Source of the DNA: a bacterium
GTDB taxonomy: Bacteria > Verrucomicrobiota > Verrucomicrobiia > Limisphaerales > J093
Direction: 5' to 3'
DNA: 47,238 nucleotides
NCBI GenBank assembly: GCA_021823625.1
Contig: JAKANS010000022.1
Coordinates: 1 to 47,238 of the forward strand
Of the stretch, positions 35,297 to 43,880 are shown in pieces; the first letter of the stretch is position 1; each line of letters opens with the position of its first letter. The notes under the pieces are model-generated. The model ran no database searches. It was not told the DNA's origin and worked only from the letters and a program-made list of their open reading frames with translations. The position numbers and the translations under genes were made by a program.

Positions 35297-35686
35297 TTAG
35301 TTACAGTCAGCAGCGGTAAACCCCGAGACGACTACACTTTGATTTTCACAGGAACAACCATCCGGAACATAGTAGCCAACTTTGACCACACACGTCCCGC
35401 CGTATATTGTAAAGGGAATCTCGGGTGGATCAACAATTCGGTTACACTGGCTGCCCGTTTGCGGAAAGCAGTGCTTGCCACTTCCACCGTAGACAATGCG
35501 CTCACAATAGTGATTATCGTCGGCTTGGGTTACGCAATCCTCGCTACCGTCCTCCAACTCGGTAAGAACACAGGGAAATCCCCACATGTCCTGATACGGT
35601 TTGCATATGTAGTCCTGCAAAACGGCCGCATTGACCGCGAGTGCCACCACCACACCAACGACTGCATGAACGAACTGGACCTTCAT
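35297..35686 (-). CDS. Small exported ten-cysteine protein
   Basis: This encodes 129 residues. A signal peptide or anchor covers about 1-21 (VQFVHAVVGVVVALAVNA). The remaining roughly 108 residues contain ten cysteines (28, 39, 51, 61, 73, 81, 99, 111, 113, 128), spread evenly and even in number, as in disulfide-bonded exported proteins. No family is recognised. The start is secure: AAGGAG lies 6-7 bases before the ATG, overlapping the end of the upstream gene. It is the last gene of a minus-strand cassette with a tail-anchored exported protein and a MauE/DoxX-like membrane protein. MauE-type proteins help form disulfides in small exported subunits in the methylamine dehydrogenase system, so the pair may work the same way; that is inference. 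Confidence 0.65.
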   Translation of the reverse strand: MKVQFVHAVVGVVVALAVNAAVLQDYICKPYQDMWGFPCVLTELEDGSEDCVTQADDNHYCERIVYGGSGKHCFPQTGSQCNRIVDPPEIPFTIYGGTCVVKVGYYVPDGCSCENQSVVVSGFTAADCN

Positions 35687-35688
35687 TA

Positions 35689-36888
35689 TTACTCCTTTCT
35701 TTGCATTGTTGTTTTACCGGATGTTACAGTCCTCCACCACTTAAGAATTATGATGGGGAATCCTACGATCACGAATAACGCCAAGTACATCGGCCAGCGC
35801 CTTGTCAGTGCCGGATCACGCATCGCTGCCGCCACTTTTCTTGAGTAGGCAGCTTGCAACCTCTCATCAAAGGTACTTGCGGCGGTGGGGTTATTCGTAG
35901 TGTATTGAATAAAATCCACCAACTTGCTCTCCTGACGAAATCGGTGGTCAATGACGAGGAAGCCTTTTGGGGAGGCCGGGAGTGCCAATAGGGACAGGTC
36001 CGGCGAACCGGTAATTACTTGTTTGCCCGTTATCGAGAGAATCACAATGTCCTCCCCCGCTTTGCCGGTCTGAGATGCAATTTTGCGTGACAAATTGTAC
36101 ACCTCCGGCACATTAACTCCAAACAGATTTGTGCACTGTAATATTTTGTACTCAGCGACAATATGGTGTTCATCTCCGCGGATACTCGCGCGCGCCTGCG
36201 CTTTCCGCTCGTCGGGACCGCAAAGTTCCCTTGCCAATTCGTGCCGGAATATCGCGGATCGTGCCTGTCTCTCCGAGAATCTCCATTGGACGATCTGCGG
36301 CAGACCGAGTTCATCAGTGAATGTCTTTCCTTCAGCACGGAAGTAAAATGCGCGAATTGTGTGCTGGGTAACCTCCCAAGGCGCAGGCATCTGCGCCAGA
36401 CCAACTTGTCTTATGTAGGCTCCAGACAAGTTTGCAAGCCACGGCACGTTCAGTATGTAGTCGCTCCAAATTGCGTTCCCAGGTAGTAGCTCGCACGGCA
36501 AAGGTTTCGCTTCTGGATTGGTCACCACAACCGTCGGAAGGGAGTAACGCTTTAGCACGTCGGCCGAGGGGCTGTTTGAGGCGGATGCAATGGTAGTAAG
36601 AAAAACGTTGGTTCCATTATAGAAAGCATGGCGTGACACCCCGTCATTGAGGTCTGCTCGGATCGCCCATAACGAATTGGATACAGCGAATTCGTACCCG
36701 AATATCTGGTTTGTGCGCAAGCGGCCGTTACTTAGATAGAAAGCGCACTGCAATTGTCCGCTCCCGCCTAAAAGCACAGGGTGACCCTCATTGGCAAGTA
36801 AACCGGCCTGGCCAGGCAAGAGTCCCAACAGAAGAAGTCCAGTCTGCGACCATCGGTGGTCAAGTAAACCCAGCATCAGCAAGTGCAT
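35689..36888 (-). CDS. Exported protein with C-terminal membrane anchor, unknown family
   Basis: This encodes 399 residues from ATG 36888. The N-terminal hydrophobic segment (LLLLGLLPGQAGLLA, about 18-32) resembles a signal peptide. A large extracytoplasmic part follows, without recognised motifs, and one membrane helix near the C-terminus (PMYLALFVIVGFPIIILKWW, about 365-384) leaves a short basic tail inside. The start lies 4 bases after the MauE-like stop, and its own stop is 2 bases before the ten-cysteine gene, so the three are one transcript. The longer open frame to 37020 is the overlapping MauE-like gene read in another frame. Function unknown. Confidence 0.6.
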   Translation of the reverse strand: MHLLMLGLLDHRWSQTGLLLLGLLPGQAGLLANEGHPVLLGGSGQLQCAFYLSNGRLRTNQIFGYEFAVSNSLWAIRADLNDGVSRHAFYNGTNVFLTTIASASNSPSADVLKRYSLPTVVVTNPEAKPLPCELLPGNAIWSDYILNVPWLANLSGAYIRQVGLAQMPAPWEVTQHTIRAFYFRAEGKTFTDELGLPQIVQWRFSERQARSAIFRHELARELCGPDERKAQARASIRGDEHHIVAEYKILQCTNLFGVNVPEVYNLSRKIASQTGKAGEDIVILSITGKQVITGSPDLSLLALPASPKGFLVIDHRFRQESKLVDFIQYTTNNPTAASTFDERLQAAYSRKVAAAMRDPALTRRWPMYLALFVIVGFPIIILKWWRTVTSGKTTMQRKE

Positions 36889-36892
36889 AACA

Positions 36893-37458
36893 TCATTGCG
36901 TCCTCTGTGACAGGTTGGGCCGAAGGATGGGTGCGCGAGAGTGCCAATAGAAAAGCGCAAAAGCATAGACAAAGTACCCCACTCCTCCAATCGCAAAATA
37001 CCAGGCGGACAGAAATGCAATCAGCTCTTCGCTCGGGGAATCGCCTCTGCCAAGGCACCCACATCCTTTGCCCCCAGATAATGCACAAACAGATGGTACC
37101 ACACATAAAGACAACCCAACGTGCCAATAGTGCAAAAGCACAGGTGGGACCGCCTTTTAAAAAGAAGCAGAAGCACGACCGTGGAAATATCCAATTGGAC
37201 GCCCAAAAGGCTTGCGGTGCGTTCCGTAAGAACTGGAAATACCGCATTGGGCAGGAAAAGCGCGGCTGATCCCTTCGCCAACGCAAAGCATTTAAGGACG
37301 GCAGCGATTAGGAGTAAAAGACCGCAGGACATAAGATAACCCGACTCCACATACCAGCGAAGTGGCTTTGCTGGTTGAGGTTCTGGTGTGATGTTCCTTA
37401 AAAGAGATTGCATTCTGGGAGGGCGCGGGGTAATGTCAGGTTGCGCCTGCCGCGACAT
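36893..37458 (-). pseudogene. MauE/DoxX-like redox membrane protein, frameshifted
   Basis: From ATG 37458 the frame gives about 125 residues with four hydrophobic segments (YLMSCGLLLLIAAVLKCFAL; FPVLTERTASLLGVQLDIST; VVLLLLF; GTLGCLYVWYHLFVHYL). At a GGGGG run near 37070-37080 the reading must step back one base. The new frame then gives the diagnostic GGKGCGCLGRGDSPSEELIA and a final helix (AWYFAIGGVGYFVYAFALFY), ending at 36893. The C-x-C-L-G motif and helix arrangement fit MauE-type quinone/thiol redox proteins. It is either a recent frameshift mutation or an assembly indel in the G-run; without the shift the CxC motif is lost. It is the first gene of the cassette. Confidence 0.6.
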
Positions 37459-37750
37459 CTGTCCTGGTCACCGAAGGTCAGCGCCAAACCCTTGAACGGA
37501 TGATCCATTCCGCCACTAAGTCCCCCAGCGCATGGTTCCAGCATCATCCTGGCCTCGCCACCGGCTGGCTGCCCAGCAGGGCTCGCCACGAGTTGGGCGC
37601 CCCACGCCGGCCCAAGACGGGGCTCGTGGAGCGTGCGGTGTGCGCCGCCATGGCCCGCGGGGATACCAACCAAGCAAACCGACTTTAAGTTTCCGGCCAG
37701 TTTTGGACATACGCCTGCCCTATTTCAAAAACGATTCGACTGTCAAGCAC
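37459..37750. other. GC-rich scrap at the right end of the island
   Basis: These roughly 290 bases return to high GC. One plus-strand frame (about 37500-37685) reads protein-like (HHPGLATGWLPSRARHELGA, then TGLVERAVCAAMARGDTNQA), but I do not recognise it. It may be a fragment of another mobile gene. Confidence 0.3.
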
Positions 37751-37781
37751 TTTTGAAAACTTTGTCGTGTCGTTTTCAAAA
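37751..37781. repeat. Perfect inverted repeat at the island/TPR-gene junction
   Basis: TTTTGAAAAC (37751-37760) and GTTTTCAAAA (37772-37781) form a perfect 10-base inverted repeat with an 11-base spacer. It sits exactly where homology to the cyclase-AAA-TPR family restarts (about 37780) and is AT-rich in GC-rich surroundings. It may be the end of the inserted element or a recombination site. Confidence 0.6.
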
Positions 37782-38174
37782 TTACGAAAGCCTGGCCTTC
37801 GGCACGCGCGCCGCGCTGCACAACGAGATCGGACTATACTTGGAAGCCCAGGGCGCCGAGGCCGTGGAGCGTCACCTCGATCTGCTCGCCCACCATTTTG
37901 ACCGCGCCGAAAACGCCCCGAGGCGCCGACACTACCTGTTGCGCGCGGGCGAGGCGGCGCAGGCCCGCTACGCCAATGCCGCGGCGATCAGCTATTTTCA
38001 GCGCTGTTTGCTGTTGCTGGATCCGGCCGAACAAATTCCCGTGCGGCTCAAGCTCGGTCGGGTTCTCGAACTGGTGGGCAACTGGAACGAGGCGGCACAG
38101 CATTACCACGAGACGCAGGGCACTGGCCGCGGAACTGGGCGACATGTTCGGCCAAGGCCGCGGCCCAGGCAGCC
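37780..38174 (+). pseudogene. Frameshifted front part of the TPR tail of the broken cyclase gene
   Basis: The frame reads NYESLAFGTRAALHNEIGLY, then LLAHHFDRAENAPRRRHYLL and RAGEAAQARYANAAAISYFQ. This is the standard region just after the ATPase in cyclase-AAA-TPR proteins. Near 38115 the homology moves to a second frame (ALAAELGDMF), and near 38152 to a third (AKAAAQAAMGELHRKRG), so there are two small indels within 40 bases. The ATPase domain that should precede it is absent from the window. Confidence 0.75.
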
Positions 38175-39029
38175 ATGGGAGAGTTGCATCGGAAGCGCGG
38201 GGAATTCGCCGAAGCACTCGCCTGTCTCGCCGCGGCGCGGAGCCGTTACGCAGAGGTCCATGACGAAGCCGGCATCGCGGAGACGCTTCATTACGCCGGG
38301 TCGGTGGCCGGCCAGCAAGGCGACTACGCCCAGGCCTCTGCCCTCTATCGGCAGAGCCTGGACATCCGCCGCCGGCTGGGCGACAAGCCGCGGATCGCCA
38401 GCCTGTTCAGCAACCTGGGCATCATCGCCTGGTTCAGCGGGGATTTCGTCGAGGCCCGCGTTTATTACGAATCCGCGCTGTCGATCCGCCGCGAAGTGGG
38501 CGACCGCTGGGCGACCGCCAATTCCTTGAACAATCTCGGACTGGTGTTGCGCGACTTGGGCGAGGTGGCCGAGGCTCGCGCCTGGTTGGAACAGGCGCTC
38601 GCCATCAGCCGTGAAATCGGCGACCGGTGGTCCGTCGCCAACACGCTCAGCAGCCTGGGCGACGTGGCGTTGACGCAAGGCGACCTGGCGGCCGCCCGTG
38701 CGTTTCTCCTCGAAAGCCTAGCCATTGGCCGCGAACTCAACGACCGGACCGGCCTGGCGTTTCTGCTCGAATACTTCGGCGTGCTGGCGGCAAAGCAGGC
38801 CCAGCCCGAACTGGCGTTTCGCCTCGCCGGAGCCGCTGCCGCACTGCGTGAAACCATCGACGCGCCGCTCTCGCCGAGCGAGCAAGCGCGGCTCGATCAC
38901 AACCTCGAAGTGAACTGCCCGGAGTGGTCCGCCGAGAACCGAAAGGTGTTCATCGACGAAGGCCGCCGCCTCGCACTGGAGGACGCGATCATACTCGCGG
39001 TCGGGAGTCAGGATCCCGCCACACCGTAA
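38175..39029 (+). CDS. TPR-repeat C-terminal part of the broken cyclase-AAA-TPR gene
   Basis: This 284-residue open frame contains six to seven tetratricopeptide repeats with the family's regular units (YAQASALYRQSLDIRRRLGD; EARAWLEQALAISREIGD; AARAFLLESLAIGRELND). The family's terminal segment follows (LAFRLAGAAAALRETIDAPL, then ALEDAIILAV). These repeats belong to the same gene type as the cyclase domains at 31.6 kb. The ATG at 38175 is an internal methionine that happens to follow the second frameshift, not a natural start. If expressed, it would be a soluble protein-interaction module; more likely it is a relic. Confidence 0.72.
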   Translation: MGELHRKRGEFAEALACLAAARSRYAEVHDEAGIAETLHYAGSVAGQQGDYAQASALYRQSLDIRRRLGDKPRIASLFSNLGIIAWFSGDFVEARVYYESALSIRREVGDRWATANSLNNLGLVLRDLGEVAEARAWLEQALAISREIGDRWSVANTLSSLGDVALTQGDLAAARAFLLESLAIGRELNDRTGLAFLLEYFGVLAAKQAQPELAFRLAGAAAALRETIDAPLSPSEQARLDHNLEVNCPEWSAENRKVFIDEGRRLALEDAIILAVGSQDPATP

Positions 39030-39103
39030 AACCCGACGAACGTGAAACGTCGCCGCGGTTGAAGCGGCGGCGTGACGGAGGACCAATCCTGGTCGAACGG
39101 ATC

Positions 39104-40456
39104 TTAAAGCACGACCGGGTAATCGTACCCGGGCCGGTATTGGCGTTGGAGCAAAGAGCTGGCGTACGGATCGCCCACAATCGTTTCGGTGACGCCGTTC
39201 CACTGTACCGAACGACCGGCTTTCATCGATAGCATCCCGAGCAGGCTCAGATTGGTGGAGAGGTGGCCGATCTCGATGTCACACACCGGCAGCCGGTGGT
39301 TCATGATGGCAGCCATGAAATCCGCCCAAAGTTCCTTGATATTCTGCTGGTCGGGCTCGTGCAGTTGCGCGGGCTCGCCGATCGGTGCCTTGCTCTTGTC
39401 GTGCGGATAGAACGTCCAGCCATTTTGCCAGCCCAGGTGGAACGTGCCCTCGGTGCCGTAAAAGAAGCAGCCCACGTTCTCGCCCTTCTCGGCAGTGTTG
39501 CCGGCGAACATCCGATGCTCCCAGGCCAGCGTGAACGAGTCGAATTCGTACACCGCGCTCTGGCTGTCCGGCGCGTCCGTGGTCTGGTAATCGGGCAGGT
39601 TCACCGACGGGCCGAGGATCGGGCGGCCGCCGGTCGAGCACACCCGCTTGGGCCACTTTTCTTCGCTCCACCACAGGACCTGGTCCAGCCAGTGCACGCC
39701 CCAATCGCCCAGCGTGCCGTTGGCATAGTCCAGGAATTGCCGGAAGCCCTTCGGGTGAATGAGCTTGCTGTACGGCCGCAAGGGTGCCGGGCCGCACCAG
39801 GCATCCCAGTCCAGCCCTTTGGGCACGTCCTCGTTGCGGGTGGGCGCTTCGTGCTGGCGCGCCCAATCGTACTCGACGAACGCGCGGATGAATCCGATTT
39901 TGCCCGCCTTGCCCTCGCGGAGGAATTTCATGGCGGAAATGTTGTGCGGCGACACCCGCCGGTGCAGGCCCACCTGCACGGTCCGGCCGTACTTGCGGGC
40001 GGCTTTCACCATCGCTTGTCCTTCGCGGATGGTGTGGCTGACCGGCTTTTCCACATAGACATGTGCACCGGCCTTGACCGCGTCCACCGTCTGGCGGGCG
40101 TGCCAGTGGTCGGGCGTGGCGATGATCACGACCTCGGGTCGCTCCTGCTCAAGCAACTCCAGGTAGCTCCGGTATTTGCGGGGGAGTTCGCCCGTGAGTT
40201 TCCCCACCCGTTCGATGGTGCTGTCGAGTTTCGACTGATCCACGTCGCAGAGCGCCACGATCTTGCACTTCTTGTCGCCCGGAGGCGGTGGCGCGTACTG
40301 GAGCGCTTCGCCCAGGATGTTGTTGCCCCACCAGCCACAACCGATCAAAGCCGTCTTGTAATGGCCAAAGGCGTCCTGGCCAATCAGCGGCACCGCGCCG
40401 AACGCGGCGGCGGCGGCGGTGGAAGTGCGGAGAAACTGGCGGCGATTCATGTTCAT
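39104..40456 (-). CDS. Tat-exported Gfo/Idh/MocA-family oxidoreductase (second copy)
   Basis: This encodes 450 residues from ATG 40456 (or 40450). The twin-arginine signal NRRQFLRTST has R5-R6. The Rossmann motif is ALIGCGWWGNN (about 36-46), the EKP motif is at 136-138 (VYVEKPVS), and LGDWGVHWLDQVLW holds the likely catalytic histidine. It is a different subgroup from the homologue at 27.2 kb, whose motif is TDWGAHHNDI. It would act on a sugar or cyclitol in the periplasm. No operon partner is adjacent. Confidence 0.9.
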   Translation of the reverse strand: MNMNRRQFLRTSTAAAAAFGAVPLIGQDAFGHYKTALIGCGWWGNNILGEALQYAPPPPGDKKCKIVALCDVDQSKLDSTIERVGKLTGELPRKYRSYLELLEQERPEVVIIATPDHWHARQTVDAVKAGAHVYVEKPVSHTIREGQAMVKAARKYGRTVQVGLHRRVSPHNISAMKFLREGKAGKIGFIRAFVEYDWARQHEAPTRNEDVPKGLDWDAWCGPAPLRPYSKLIHPKGFRQFLDYANGTLGDWGVHWLDQVLWWSEEKWPKRVCSTGGRPILGPSVNLPDYQTTDAPDSQSAVYEFDSFTLAWEHRMFAGNTAEKGENVGCFFYGTEGTFHLGWQNGWTFYPHDKSKAPIGEPAQLHEPDQQNIKELWADFMAAIMNHRLPVCDIEIGHLSTNLSLLGMLSMKAGRSVQWNGVTETIVGDPYASSLLQRQYRPGYDYPVVL

Positions 40457-40658
40457 ATCTGGAACTCGATGGCTGTCTTCGGTCTAAGCGTCACACACAA
40501 CGGCGTACGACCGCGATTGCAGGTTTGCGCCAAGTCCAAGTCAAGCGGGAAAAGCCCGCTGGGCGCAGACGCCGCCGCTGCCTGGCGCTCCAGGTACAGC
40601 CTCGACTCCTGGCCGCCCTTGTGCGATTTCGTTCACCATCACCTGAATCAACACCCAT

Positions 40659-40919
40659 GTTCGTGGAAAGGATGGCAAGACGCTTTGGACCGCGCCGCGG
40701 GACGGGCGTGACTTTGGGTCCATCGTGGCCGCCGGCCCCGTGCTGATGGCCTTGACGCCGCAGCAGGAACTCACCGTTTTTACGCCCAGCGAAAAGGAGT
40801 TCAAAAAGGTGGCGACTTACAAAGTGGCGAGCTCGGACACCTACGCCCAACCCGTCGTTGCGGGAAGCCGCGTGTTCATCAAAGACCAGGATTCGCTGAC
40901 GCTGTGGAGCCTCAAGTGA
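40659..40919 (+). pseudogene. C-terminal remnant of a PQQ-like beta-propeller protein
   Basis: The frame reads GKDGKTLWTAPRDGRDFGSI, VAAGPVLMALTPQQELTVFT, YKVASSDTYAQPVVAGSRVF and KDQDSLTLW, then TGA. This is the last blade and a half of the PQQ-binding-like (BamB-like) propellers common near exported oxidoreductases. Nothing upstream in the same frame resembles the rest of such a protein, so it is a truncated relic. The rest of the 40457-41057 gap shows no gene. Confidence 0.65.
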
Positions 40920-41057
40920 GCGGCGCTCGAACGGAACGTCCGGCACAGTGAGCCCCGGCTCGAACCGGCGCGGCTTCCGCATTTCAGCCGTGCAAACACG
41001 GCATGAGTCTCCATGATCTCCGCCGCGGCCGGTCAGCAGCCGCGGCCGTGGATGCTC

Positions 41058-42080
41058 ATGAAGACGAATCGACGAACCTTCGTAATGCGGACCGTCATCG
41101 CCGCCGCCGGAACAACCACCTTGCTCACGCTCCGGGCCGCGGAACCTGGAGGCGCTCCGGCCGACGGCGAAAAGCCTTTGATCGTTTCCACCTGGCCGTT
41201 CGGGCAAGCCGCCAACGATCTCGCCCTCAAGACGCTGCTCGCCGGCGGATCGCCACTCGACGCGGTCGAGCAAGGCATCCGCCAGGTCGAGTCTTCCGAC
41301 AACAAGTCCGTCGGTTTGAGCGGGCTTCCCAACGCGGCGGGTGTGGTGCAGTTGGACTCGTGCATCATGTCCGGGCCGGGCCACAAGGCCGGCAGCGTCG
41401 CCGCCATCGAGGGCATCCGGCACCCCATCTCGGCCGCGCGTCGCGTGATGGAAAAGACGCCGCACGTCATGCTGGCCGGGGAAGGTGCCCGATTGTTCGC
41501 CATCGAAGAAGGACTCGAGTCTGTCCCGATCGACTCGGCCGCGCGCAATGAGGTTTGGCACCAGCAGCGCATGGCGGAAAAGCGCGCCGCGAGCGAGACC
41601 AGGAAGTCCGCGGAGAACCACGACACCATTGCGTTGCTCGTGCTGGCGGCGAACGGCGAAATCGCCGGGGGTTGCTCGACCAGTGGCTGGGCGGGCAAGT
41701 TGCCGGGCCGCGTGGGCGATTCCCCCATCATCGGCAGCGGCCTCTACGTCGATAACGAGGTCGGCGCGGCGGGCGCCACCGGCTTGGGCGAAAACATCAT
41801 GCGGTACTGCGGCTCCTTCCTGGTGGTGGAATTGATGCGCCAAGGACTGCACCCCGCCGAGGCTTGCATGGAGGCCTTGCGCCGCATGGCCCGGCAGGAT
41901 CCGAAAGGCACCGCCTTGAGCGTAAGCTTTGTCGCTTTGGACAAGCGCGGGCGGTTCGGTTCGGCGTCAGCCGGCCAATCCTTCCAATATGCGGTCGCGA
42001 CTCAGAGCGAGCGCCTGTTGCTCAACAGCCCCGGTCTGGGACCGCTCACCGCCGTGCCCGAAGGCGGCAATCGGCGCTGA
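41058..42080 (+). CDS. Tat-exported isoaspartyl peptidase/N4-(beta-GlcNAc)-asparaginase
   Basis: This encodes 340 residues from ATG 41058. A twin-arginine signal (TNRRTFVMR) precedes a hydrophobic stretch. The Ntn-hydrolase fold is clear: PLIVSTWPFG, AGGSPLDAVEQGIRQVE, then the autoproteolysis site HDTIALLVL, where T190 becomes the new N-terminal nucleophile of the beta chain. IAGGCSTSGWAGKLPGRVGD and a GAAGATGLGE loop line the substrate site. The sequence is nearest to glycosylasparaginases, which release GlcNAc from Asn, or to plant-type asparaginases. The export signal suggests it processes outside substrates. Translation from the earlier ATGs at 41013 or 41052 is less likely, as the Tat motif would be pushed inward. 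Confidence 0.9.
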   Translation: MKTNRRTFVMRTVIAAAGTTTLLTLRAAEPGGAPADGEKPLIVSTWPFGQAANDLALKTLLAGGSPLDAVEQGIRQVESSDNKSVGLSGLPNAAGVVQLDSCIMSGPGHKAGSVAAIEGIRHPISAARRVMEKTPHVMLAGEGARLFAIEEGLESVPIDSAARNEVWHQQRMAEKRAASETRKSAENHDTIALLVLAANGEIAGGCSTSGWAGKLPGRVGDSPIIGSGLYVDNEVGAAGATGLGENIMRYCGSFLVVELMRQGLHPAEACMEALRRMARQDPKGTALSVSFVALDKRGRFGSASAGQSFQYAVATQSERLLLNSPGLGPLTAVPEGGNRR

Positions 42081-42119
42081 ACGCGCAACCCTGGCGAGGC
42101 CGCCCGTCCCCAGCCCGCT

Positions 42120-43817
42120 TCACAGCGGACGGACCTTCGGCCATTCCAACTCGAAGCCCTGGTTGCGCAGCGATTGCTGAAACTCTGCCAGCAATTGAGC
42201 GTTGTTGCGCACCTGGCGCGGCGATTTCTGGCGCGCCTGGCAAAAAGCGACCAGCGCGCCCGCTGCTTCGCCGATGTTCCACTCGACCGGGTGCAGGCGG
42301 AAGCAACCGTTGGTGATGTGCGTCGTGCCGATGTTCTTGCACGCCGGCAGCAGATTTTCGACCCGTTGAGGAATCAAGGCGCCGAGCGGAATTTGGAACG
42401 GCAGGCTGCTCAGGTCGATGTAGTTCCGGCCGTCCGTGCTCGGATGGAGATCGATCCGGTACGCGCCCACGCCGACCGAATCGGCGAACCGCTCCGCGGT
42501 CGCTTCGTCGCGCGGCTTGCCGGTCGCCGCCATCCGCGCCTCGGTGCCGACGTGTTGTTCGAGCACCGTGAATTCCGCGCGGATGCGACGCGCTTCGCGG
42601 ATGTACGGGTATTTCGCCAGGCCGTCCTCGGTCCCCACCACGTCGGGCCGCAGGCGGAGGCCTTTCCAGCCAGTGCCGCCGTCCGGACGCGGCGCGGCGG
42701 TCTGCATCCAGTAAAGCAGCGAGAGGCTGAGTTGTTTGGCGCGGGCCAGTTGGCGGGCTTGTTCGGCCTCCGGCAGGTCCACGATCCGGCCCAGCCAGTA
42801 GTCGTTCTGCGGCCAGTTGACGAGCGAGATGGCGCTGCGCAGCGACCCCGGCGCGTAATTGGCGGGATCGGCGATCCGGCGGTACGTCCACAGATTCGGA
42901 CCTGACAGTTTCAGCGTGGGATCGAAACCGATCTCGCGGGGCTTGAGCGAAACCGGATCGCCCATCTGCCAGCTCAGCAGCGGTCCCGGCCACGGCGGCG
43001 TCATTTGCGGAATGTACGAGCGCCAGAAGTCGTACTCGGCCGGCCGCGCGATGGTGTGGTCCTCGTCGGCGAGGTAATCCATCGCAAAGCAAAACGTGAA
43101 CCCTTGCTGGTCGGTTGGTCGCGCCTCCGCGGTCGCGTGCGGTTCGCCGGTGATTTTTTGCGATTCGGCGCCAACCACGTACTCGGTCTTCGTGAGCGGT
43201 AACAAATCGCCCAGTTCGGTGGCATCGACAAAGTACGGCGCGAGCAACGTCCGCGAGCGGCCCGCCTTCAAGTCGCGCACCGTCACGGCTCGCACGCGGT
43301 CACCCGCGACCTCTGCAGACGCGGGCTTGTGATCGAGCAACAGCCGCAAGCGCCCGGCGCTCAAGTGCGGCGCGAACATCTGAGTCAAAACGGCGAGGCT
43401 GATGCGCGGCTCGTGGCAAAGGCGCGAAACCCAGCCATTGCCGGGATTGAAGTGGGGGTTCGCCCGCGCTTCGGGCGTGAGCGGGTAGCGGTCGCAGTAA
43501 AACGCACGAATGGCGTCGCGGTACGCGCGGTACGCGCGGGTGCACCCGAAGCTTTCGATCCACGGATGCTCGTCCGGTGGCACCGCCTGCGCCGTGGCCT
43601 GGCCGCCGATCCAGTCCGTCTCTTCGGTCAAAATGACCTGCAAGCCGGCGCGGCAGGCGGCCAGCGCCGCGGCACACCCGCCGAAACCGCCGCCAATGAC
43701 CGCCACGTCGGCCGCCAATTCGACGGCGTTGGCCTCGGCAAAAGCCCGCCAGGCACCGCCGCAATACAACAGCGGCAGTGTTGCGGTCGTGGCGCGCAAG
43801 AAGGAACGGCGTTTCAT
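42120..43817 (-). CDS. Tat-exported FAD-dependent oxidoreductase (FAD_oxidored family)
   Basis: This encodes 565 residues from ATG 43817 (ATG 43826 is possible). The N-terminal MKRRSFLRATTATLPLLY is a twin-arginine signal. The FAD-binding dinucleotide motif is VAVIGGGFGGCAAALAACRAG (short form GGGFGG at 42-47), then the adenine-binding acidic end and DWIGGQATAQAVPPDEHPW. The central PYFVDATELGDLLPL and the late NLLPACKNIGTTHITNGCFR complete the family pattern. Such proteins are numerous in Verrucomicrobiota and Planctomycetota, and many are thought to oxidise sugar-derived compounds; none is assigned here. It converges with the asparaginase gene 39 bases away. Confidence 0.88.
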   Translation of the reverse strand: MKRRSFLRATTATLPLLYCGGAWRAFAEANAVELAADVAVIGGGFGGCAAALAACRAGLQVILTEETDWIGGQATAQAVPPDEHPWIESFGCTRAYRAYRDAIRAFYCDRYPLTPEARANPHFNPGNGWVSRLCHEPRISLAVLTQMFAPHLSAGRLRLLLDHKPASAEVAGDRVRAVTVRDLKAGRSRTLLAPYFVDATELGDLLPLTKTEYVVGAESQKITGEPHATAEARPTDQQGFTFCFAMDYLADEDHTIARPAEYDFWRSYIPQMTPPWPGPLLSWQMGDPVSLKPREIGFDPTLKLSGPNLWTYRRIADPANYAPGSLRSAISLVNWPQNDYWLGRIVDLPEAEQARQLARAKQLSLSLLYWMQTAAPRPDGGTGWKGLRLRPDVVGTEDGLAKYPYIREARRIRAEFTVLEQHVGTEARMAATGKPRDEATAERFADSVGVGAYRIDLHPSTDGRNYIDLSSLPFQIPLGALIPQRVENLLPACKNIGTTHITNGCFRLHPVEWNIGEAAGALVAFCQARQKSPRQVRNNAQLLAEFQQSLRNQGFELEWPKVRPL

Positions 43818-43880
43818 GCGCGCCATTCCAGGCCAAAGCGCCGCGCCCGCAAAGCCGAAAGCGCCGCCACGCAGCGGTGG

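Larger units (their letters stand above)
32816..37750. mobile_element. Composite insertion splitting the cyclase-AAA-TPR gene
   Basis: About 4.9 kb separates the two halves of one signalling gene. The left third is ISL3-type transposase debris, still GC-rich. The rest (about 33640-37440) is visibly AT-richer than the flanks and carries four minus-strand genes of unlike codon use, followed by a short GC-rich scrap. The right edge has a perfect inverted repeat at 37751-37781 directly against the resumed TPR gene. No intact transposase or integrase is present, so the element is no longer mobile as seen. Confidence 0.65.

Noticed and set aside
37060..37095. Programmed -1 frameshifting in the MauE-like gene
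   Set aside because: The site does not fit an X-XXY-YYZ slippery heptamer and no downstream structure is obvious; a mutation or assembly indel is simpler.
40541..41852. Minus-strand frame of 453 residues (40491-41852)
   Set aside because: It is opposite the asparaginase gene, whose motifs and Tat signal are clear on the plus strand.
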